This document shows, in pieces, positions 6,247 to 10,799 of a stretch of 10,799 nucleotides of DNA (positions are counted from its first letter, which is position 1; every line of letters begins with the position of its first letter). The stretch spans positions 1 to 10,799 of the forward strand of contig JACQHI010000228.1 of the NCBI GenBank assembly GCA_016199105.1, written 5' to 3'. The position numbers and the translations under genes are program-made. The stretch comes from Lentisphaerota bacterium. GTDB taxonomy: Bacteria > Verrucomicrobiota > Kiritimatiellia > JAAZAB01. The notes under the pieces were generated by a model that ran no database searches, was not told the DNA's origin, and worked only from the letters and a program-made list of their open reading frames with translations.

Positions 6247-6552
6247 ATGATCCATGTTCTCGCGTCGATTCGGGTGAAACCGGGCTGCAGGGCCCGGTTC
6301 CTGGAAATCTTCAAAAGCAATGTCCCGGCGGTGCGGGCGGAACCCGGCTGCGGAGAATACCGGCCGACGGTGGACATCGAGTCCGGCCTAAAGCCCCAAC
6401 GCCTGGAGCCCGACACGGTCGTCATCATCGAGAAATGGGAGAGTCTCGACGCCCTGCGGAAGCACCTGGCCGCCCCGCACATGGCCGCCTACCGGGAAAA
6501 ATCCAAGGACTTGGTCGCCGACGTATCGCTGAAGGTGCTGCAGGACGCGTAA
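6247..6552 (+). CDS. ABM-domain protein (antibiotic biosynthesis monooxygenase family, YgiN-like)
   Basis: A 101-residue ferredoxin-like ABM-domain protein; relatives (YgiN, LsrG and cofactor-free monooxygenases) act as dimers on quinones or small metabolites. The pattern fits over the whole length: strand MIHVLASIRVKPG, helix ARFLEIFKSNVPAVRAEPGCGEY (the usual E-x-G-C-x-x-Y), strand TVVIIEKWES (family E-x-W, Glu62 and Trp64), and the helix ALRKHLAAPHMAAY with His73 and His78, the H-x4-H typical of the family. A strong AGAGGAG (6233-6239) lies seven bases before the ATG. It follows the glycosidase gene by 18 bases and is probably co-transcribed. The operon suggests oxidation or isomerisation of a sugar-derived or aromatic intermediate, which is inference. 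Family assignment is secure, reaction unknown. Confidence 0.88.
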   Translation: MIHVLASIRVKPGCRARFLEIFKSNVPAVRAEPGCGEYRPTVDIESGLKPQRLEPDTVVIIEKWESLDALRKHLAAPHMAAYREKSKDLVADVSLKVLQDA

Positions 6553-6558
6553 AGGAAG

Positions 6559-6590
6559 AAGGCCACACGGTCCGCGAATCGCCGAGCCTT
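6559..6590. terminator. weak stem between convergent operons
   Basis: AAGGC (6559-6563) pairs with GCCTT (6586-6590), with a short inner CGG/CCG, in the 36-base gap between the ABM stop and the methyltransferase stop. No T-run follows on either strand, so it is at best a weak bidirectional terminator. The change in base composition also falls here. Confidence 0.2.
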
Positions 6591-7701
6591 ACACCGCGAA
6601 AACGTAGTCCATTTCAAATAGGCAACCTTTGCTAGACGGGAGGAAACTCTGTGCCTGGCAACCGACGATCTCAGAACGGGCAGGACGGAGAACCAAACGA
6701 GCACGGGGAAAAACCGCGCGAACAGACGTCTTCAATTGTCGAGTCAGTTCATCTTCATCAAGGCCAATGGCGCCGAGACGAACAACGATTCTTGCGGAGT
6801 CCTTTAGTAAAGGAGCCAAACCGGCCCACGACTCTTTGATGAACTTCCAGTAGTTTGATGCTCTCGCATGGCGGTCGTCTTTCGACACCTTTCCATATGT
6901 CGGTCGGGGTTCCCCGCCGAGAAACCAAAGTCGAAGCCATTGGTCTTCCTCGTATCGCGTGACATTCAGATAGGGCGGCGATGTAACGACAAGGGCGATC
7001 TGTTTTCGGAGTCCTGGGAAATGGTTAGATACACGGCGGGCATCAGTCATCTTGACTTTGCCAGTATGGCATTCGGGAAGATCCTTCAGGCGGCATTCCG
7101 CCTTTGGCCTGAGCATGTCGAACACCCTGCGCTTCTTTGGAAAAAGTTCGTTGTCGCGCCAGTATCGAAGGGAATAGTCAGGCTTCAGGCAAATTGTCCG
7201 CGGCATTTGATTGCTGAAATAGGCTCTTGATCGATCCATTTCGCCATGAAGCGAACCAAGAATCAGCGCCGCAATGAATCTTTCGGCGCGGTCCGTGCGC
7301 CATTTAAGGACTGCCCGAAGGAAAAGCAGTTCGCTAAGTGTGGACGCGAAAAATGCGCGGCGAAAAAAAGGAGGCAACGCTAACCGCATCTTTTTCCATT
7401 GGTCGGGGCAGGTCTGTTCGTAATCTTCTTTGAGTTGGGCAATCCTCTCGGTGACCTGATCCAGCGTTGGCCGTTCCGCCTTGGCACGGGACACACAGAA
7501 CGCAACCGGGTTTATGTCGGAGCCTGCGGCATTCCTCCCTGAAAGGAGAGATTCAAGAATGGTCGTGCCCCGGCCACAAAACGGGTCGAACACCCAATCG
7601 TCCTTCTTGGAGTATGCCTCCACGTGCTCCCGGACGAAAGTCTCCGGGAACATGGCGAAATATGGGCAGATTGCATGGAGTGACAACCTTTGCTTTGTCA
7701 T
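6589..7701 (-). CDS. DNA methyltransferase with TSPPY motif (N4-cytosine/N6-adenine class)
   Basis: Site-specific DNA amino-methyltransferase of 370 residues that uses S-adenosylmethionine. The start at 7701 makes an ATGA overlap with the preceding gene's stop and has AAGG eight bases upstream; a longer frame to 7800 would run into that gene. Near the N-terminus PYFAMFPE (13-20) leads into the SAM-binding motif DPFCGRGTT (39-47) and the acidic-loop segment GSDINPVA (60-67). The catalytic motif TSPPY is at 240-244, followed by NVTRYEEDQWLRLWFLGG. The order, SAM motif, a ~190-residue central part probably for target recognition, then TSPPY, resembles the alpha-type arrangement. TSPPY itself is commonest in N4-cytosine enzymes but occurs in N6-adenine ones. 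It is last in the operon, after a likely nuclease gene, as in type II restriction-modification pairs. The target sequence cannot be read. Confidence 0.87.
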   Translation of the reverse strand: MTKQRLSLHAICPYFAMFPETFVREHVEAYSKKDDWVFDPFCGRGTTILESLLSGRNAAGSDINPVAFCVSRAKAERPTLDQVTERIAQLKEDYEQTCPDQWKKMRLALPPFFRRAFFASTLSELLFLRAVLKWRTDRAERFIAALILGSLHGEMDRSRAYFSNQMPRTICLKPDYSLRYWRDNELFPKKRRVFDMLRPKAECRLKDLPECHTGKVKMTDARRVSNHFPGLRKQIALVVTSPPYLNVTRYEEDQWLRLWFLGGEPRPTYGKVSKDDRHARASNYWKFIKESWAGLAPLLKDSARIVVRLGAIGLDEDELTRQLKTSVRAVFPRARLVLRPARSEIVGCQAQSFLPSSKGCLFEMDYVFAV

Positions 7702-8570
7702 GCTGTGACCTTCTTCAGAATATTTTCGCACCAGCGCATGCTGGTTTGTTCCGTGAGTTGACGGAATTGGCCGCTGGGCACACAACAAGCTATACGGCAA
7801 CGGTCAAAAAAAAGTTTCGCCGACACGGCGCGGTCCGCAAAAAGATCTGGTGAAATGCGATGTGGGATGAAAAACGTCTTGACGATTGGACTCCTGTCTC
7901 CACCGAGCCAGAGCGAACAGAAATCATTAGGTTGCAGTTCATTAATTTTGTCGTCCCAATCACTCCCCGATGCACAGTGTCCAAAAAGAACAAGTTTGCC
8001 AATCTGCTCGTCCGGGAAATGTTTCCAGGCCACAAGATCAAGTCCTCCGTCTTTTCGGCGCAGTGTCTTGCGCGCAACAGGAGTCCACTCCTTGACCTTG
8101 CCGCAAACGACAGTTAGCGCCTCAAGAAAACCGGATGGCAATTCCTTGCGTGGCGAACCGAATCGTAAGGCATCACCGCCGATGTAGTTTCGAGCCGCTA
8201 GGCACGATAATTGCTCAAACATTATCTCATGTTGAAAACCTTTAATCTTCTTCATTTTCTCGTCGCAGTAGGATAGGAGCAAACAGAACACATAAGGTGT
8301 GAAGTCTCGCCAGTCGCCCTTGGATTTTAATAACGTGCCGGAGAATGTGAAGGGGTAATTTTCCCGTGTCGCGGCAACACGCCGATGGAGTTCGCGCATG
8401 CAGTCGGTGCAAATGGTGTCGAAACCATCAACGCCAAGTCTGTTCAGCGCTCGCTGAAGGTCCCCGTGACTGGCATTGCCATCGTCAACGGTCAACGCCA
8501 ATAGTTCTAGCCAGTCCGTAAGAACGATCGGATCAGCAACATCAGACGGAAGAGGAATACTCGTTGACAT
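7698..8570 (-). CDS. probable PD-(D/E)XK restriction nuclease-like protein, 290 aa
   Basis: I do not recognise a named family, but several features resemble a PD-(D/E)XK nuclease core. A helix HEIMFEQLSCLAARNYIGGDALRFG (114-138) could give the conserved Glu119. The strand KDGGLDLVAW (173-182) could give the catalytic Asp178. It is followed by KLVLFGHCASGSDWDDK (192-208), where the usual (D/E)xK position reads His198-Cys199-Ala200, so Lys208 on the next helix may have taken over the lysine role. The rest, including FFIPH (233-237) and an N-terminal helical region with Cys54 and Cys57, has no clear match. The ribosome binding site overlaps the ParB-like gene's stop (gap three bases), and its own stop overlaps the methyltransferase start. 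Position beside a cognate methyltransferase supports an endonuclease role. If it is not catalytic, it could be a DNA-binding specificity partner. Confidence 0.55.
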   Translation of the reverse strand: MSTSIPLPSDVADPIVLTDWLELLALTVDDGNASHGDLQRALNRLGVDGFDTICTDCMRELHRRVAATRENYPFTFSGTLLKSKGDWRDFTPYVFCLLLSYCDEKMKKIKGFQHEIMFEQLSCLAARNYIGGDALRFGSPRKELPSGFLEALTVVCGKVKEWTPVARKTLRRKDGGLDLVAWKHFPDEQIGKLVLFGHCASGSDWDDKINELQPNDFCSLWLGGDRSPIVKTFFIPHRISPDLFADRAVSAKLFFDRCRIACCVPSGQFRQLTEQTSMRWCENILKKVTA

Positions 8571-8573
8571 GGT

Positions 8574-9677
8574 TCACCCCTTTGCCTTCTTGTGCATTTC
8601 ATCGGCAATACTGTGCGCCAGATCAAGGAGTCCGTCCATGACACGAAGCATTTCCTTTTCGCCCTTGTAGCCCGTCGTTACGGTGGCCTTGGCCTCTTGC
8701 AGAGCATCTTTGGATCTAACCAAGGCTTCTTGGAAACGACGATCATCACCGAGGCTGATCTCATAGGCTCTTTGCAGGCTGATTCCAGAACGCAATGCAT
8801 AAAGCGCCTGCTTGTTGCCGAGAACACGACGGAGATAACCCAGGTGTGGATTCTGGCGTTCAACCACGGGGGACTTGCTATCGGACTTGCTCCCGAACAA
8901 CCAGACCATGAGTTCCTGAAGTTGGGGTAAATGTGATTTCGGCACCGGGTTGTCCTTCAGGGATTGCTCAGCGTCAATACCCAAGAAGTTTTGATACTCT
9001 TTTTGGTCGGCCGCAGTGTACAAGTGCGAAAAATAGAACCGGTTGGCGATTCGGTCTTCCCGCTTGAATTCCGTCATCTTCTCTGCCTGTTCAAGCAGGA
9101 TGATGCCGCGATAGATACGCGTTACCGTGCTGTGTTGGTCACCAATCCTGCGGGCAATCTCGTCAAGTGAAATGCCATACGTGCGGCGAACACTTGCGAT
9201 ATAGGCGGCTTTGCTGAACGAATCCCATTCCTTCGGTCCATTCACATGACGGAAACCGAAGTACTCCCAAAGGGCCTTTTTGTCTGGATAAATGGAAACC
9301 GGCAATTGGCCCAAGGCCTTGCGTTGCTTCTCGGTGATTTCCGGGAGGTCAGTTGCTTTGACCAGTCTGCGTAGTTCAACTTCTCGAAGCAATTTGACGG
9401 CGGCAAGACGGCGATTGCCTTCTACCACGATGAACTTGTCCTTTTGCTCTGGCTTCTTCGGATCGCCGGGCACAATGAACAGAGGTTCCTCTTCAAAATA
9501 CCCGTTTGCCGCAATGGAGAGCGCGACTTCGCTGACAGCCATTTCGTCCCACAGGACTTGGACAAGTTCGTCCTGTGATTTTGTGTCTCCGATGGCGGTA
9601 AGCCTAGGATTATCAGCGTCCAGCAGTAATAGATCAACATCCCTGAATTCAATCTTTAGTGTTTTCTTTTCAGACAT
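8574..9677 (-). CDS. ParB/Srx N-terminal domain protein with HTH, 367 aa
   Basis: A ParB-like protein. The N-terminal domain has DADNPRL (20-26), then FIVVEGNRRLAAVKLL (82-97), the ParB box that binds nucleotide in ParB-CTPases. Here it reads GNRR where chromosomal ParB has GERR. A helix-turn-helix follows at LDEIARRIGDQHSTVTRIYRGI (171-192). The C-terminal half (about 200-367) is helical with no recognised dimer domain. GGGGGAGG (9683-9690) lies five bases before the ATG, a very strong ribosome binding site. It starts 15 bases after the methyltransferase stop and is followed by the nuclease-like gene after three bases. No ParA is nearby, so segregation is unlikely. ParB-fold proteins also occur as nucleases, sulfiredoxin-like enzymes and DNA-loading factors in phage and defence loci. 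A role as sequence-specific loader for the cassette is inference. Confidence 0.8.
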   Translation of the reverse strand: MSEKKTLKIEFRDVDLLLLDADNPRLTAIGDTKSQDELVQVLWDEMAVSEVALSIAANGYFEEEPLFIVPGDPKKPEQKDKFIVVEGNRRLAAVKLLREVELRRLVKATDLPEITEKQRKALGQLPVSIYPDKKALWEYFGFRHVNGPKEWDSFSKAAYIASVRRTYGISLDEIARRIGDQHSTVTRIYRGIILLEQAEKMTEFKREDRIANRFYFSHLYTAADQKEYQNFLGIDAEQSLKDNPVPKSHLPQLQELMVWLFGSKSDSKSPVVERQNPHLGYLRRVLGNKQALYALRSGISLQRAYEISLGDDRRFQEALVRSKDALQEAKATVTTGYKGEKEMLRVMDGLLDLAHSIADEMHKKAKG

Positions 9678-9692
9678 AAAAGCCTCCCCCTT

Positions 9693-10799
9693 CTATGTTT
9701 CCATAACCTTCGTGCATTCTTCGCCGAATTGACTGATGACGCGGACGGCGATTTTCTGGCCCTTGCGTTTAACCTCGATGGGGTGCGATTTGTGGCCATA
9801 TAAGCGCGAAAAGGCGTCGTCGTCTATCTCGATCTTGAGTGTCTTCTCGGCCTGACGCTTGGCGCTGGTCATGGCAAGGTCGGAAAGGCCCCTCTGCCAC
9901 CTGGCGAACTCGTCCTTGTCGCCGCCGCAGAAGAAGACCTGCCGGACAAAGAAGTTGCTCCCGTCGTAATCGTCGTCCACCATCCAGTAGGCAATATCAG
10001 CCACGTCGCGGGCCTTGACCGCGTCCGTGACCGGATCGTAGATGTCGAGTCCGCGGATTTCCACCTGAATGAACTTGTTATCCGCAGATGACGCATACTT
10101 GCGCTGATTGGACTTGTCCTTCTTCAAATCATCAATCGGCAATCGGCAATCAACAATTCCTATGTCCGGTTCACCAATGGTGACGAAGGACGCCGCTTTC
10201 TTGTCACGCTTCAGAAGACCGTCCTGCATGAGATCATCATGCATGCGGACCTTGGTCACCTCGAAACTGCCCATGCTCGTGGTGACGTTCAGGTTCTCGA
10301 TATTGCTTTCAAAAGAAAAGCCCAGGATGATGAGCCAGTCGGCGTCCCCCCTCTTTCGGCATTCCTTGACTGCCTCATTGACCGCCTGGCGGCTGACCGT
10401 TCCGAATTTCGGGCCGATATGGATGTAGGCTTTTTTCTCGACAAGAGGAATGGCCGGCACACCGGTGCCGTCCGTTTTCTTGGCGACGGGCAAGGGACTG
10501 CCCTTCCTACCCTTATCGGTGCCCATATAGAACCCTTCGGCGTGGAGATAGCCGCTGCTCAGCCTATCCACGCGGGTAAAGACGGCCTGTTCATTGCGGA
10601 TGCCGTTCTTGACCCCGGCGGATTTCAGATGCTCGAAAATGCGCTCCTCGAAATTCTCAATTTCGTCCGTGTCTGGGATGGCCTTGTCCAGTTCTTCTGG
10701 CGCAACCGGCTCGAAATTCTGCAACGTCTCGACCGTGAACGGGCCGGACACGCGGAGTTTTTTCTTATCCGCTTCCGGCTGGTCATAGAGGGTTTCTTC
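9693..10799 (-). CDS. adenine-specific DNA methyltransferase, C-terminal part (cut by window edge)
   Basis: The last 368 residues of a protein that continues past the right edge; the frame is open to 10799, so no start lies in the window (GTG at 10751 is internal, in KKLRVSGPFTVE). The sequence resembles the C-terminal region of large Mod-type adenine methyltransferases, which are often encoded next to a helicase-nuclease subunit. Shared segments are LRVSGPFTVETL at the left, IGPKFGTVSRQAVNEA, the GEPDIGI turn, VEIRGLDIYDP, FFVRQVFF and the terminal KIAVRVISQFGEECTKVM. The catalytic motifs lie outside. Between GEPDIGI and the next conserved block there is an insertion of about 30 residues, partly encoded by a 7-base tandem repeat. 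It is the most upstream member seen of the operon. A Res-like helicase further right would make it type III-like. Confidence 0.75.
   Translation of the reverse strand, partial: EETLYDQPEADKKKLRVSGPFTVETLQNFEPVAPEELDKAIPDTDEIENFEERIFEHLKSAGVKNGIRNEQAVFTRVDRLSSGYLHAEGFYMGTDKGRKGSPLPVAKKTDGTGVPAIPLVEKKAYIHIGPKFGTVSRQAVNEAVKECRKRGDADWLIILGFSFESNIENLNVTTSMGSFEVTKVRMHDDLMQDGLLKRDKKAASFVTIGEPDIGIVDCRLPIDDLKKDKSNQRKYASSADNKFIQVEIRGLDIYDPVTDAVKARDVADIAYWMVDDDYDGSNFFVRQVFFCGGDKDEFARWQRGLSDLAMTSAKRQAEKTLKIEIDDDAFSRLYGHKSHPIEVKRKGQKIAVRVISQFGEECTKVMET
10134..10151. repeat. short 7-base tandem repeat in the methyltransferase gene
   Basis: AATCGGC occurs twice in a row (10134-10147) followed by AATC (10148-10151), about 2.6 units. 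It lies in the segment encoding the family-unusual insertion. Seven is not a multiple of three, so gain or loss of a unit would shift the frame. The tract is short compared with known phase-variable repeats. Confidence 0.45.

Noticed and set aside
7702..7800. In-frame upstream extension of the TSPPY methyltransferase
   Set aside because: It would overlap the 290-residue gene by about 100 bases; the ATGA start at 7701 fits coupling and begins at the usual point before PYFAMFP.
8574..9677. Chromosome or plasmid partition locus
   Set aside because: There is no ParA and no parS-like cluster, and the gene is embedded between methyltransferase and nuclease-like genes.
10749..10751. GTG as start codon of the rightmost gene
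   Set aside because: It is internal: the frame stays open to the window edge and LRVSGPFTVE is a conserved stretch that continues upstream.
1..10799. CRISPR array, tRNA or rRNA genes, complete insertion sequence
   Set aside because: No regularly spaced repeats, no cloverleaf with acceptor and T-loop signals, and no transposase or integrase coding sequence were seen on either strand.

Overview
The window looks like a chromosomal segment of a GC-rich environmental bacterium. A periplasmic LolA-like protein with a signal peptide points to a Gram-negative cell. The polysaccharide-type esterase, the large six-hairpin glycosidase-like protein and the short hairpin repeats in gaps and inside a gene fit the PVC group (Verrucomicrobiota, Kiritimatiellota, Lentisphaerota). 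That placement is inference; there is no rRNA or other marker gene.

Left and middle (1-6552): an SGNH/sialate O-acetylesterase-like hydrolase (+) converges on a secreted LolA-like protein (-). A 160-base gap full of inverted repeats follows, then a 59-residue Cys-rich protein (-). Next is a translationally coupled pair (-): a nucleotidyltransferase-fold protein of 267 residues and a 102-residue protein whose N-terminal part is encoded by a REPIN-like hairpin element. A divergent 191-base gap with a candidate promoter and a second copy of a dispersed repeat leads into a probable two-gene operon (+): an unassigned glycosidase-like protein of 836 residues and an antibiotic-biosynthesis-monooxygenase (ABM) domain protein.

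Right (6589-10799): the base composition changes visibly and all genes lie on the minus strand in one tightly packed operon. In order of transcription these are the 3' part of a large adenine-specific DNA methyltransferase (cut by the window edge), a ParB-domain protein with a GNRR box, a probable PD-(D/E)XK nuclease-like protein, and a second, different DNA methyltransferase with DPFCGRGTT and TSPPY motifs. Spacings are 15 bases, 3 bases and a 4-base ATGA overlap. The set reads as a restriction-modification or anti-phage defence cassette with two unlike methyltransferases and a ParB-like protein, probably acquired laterally. I do not recognise it as a named system. No tRNA, rRNA, CRISPR array or transposase gene was seen.
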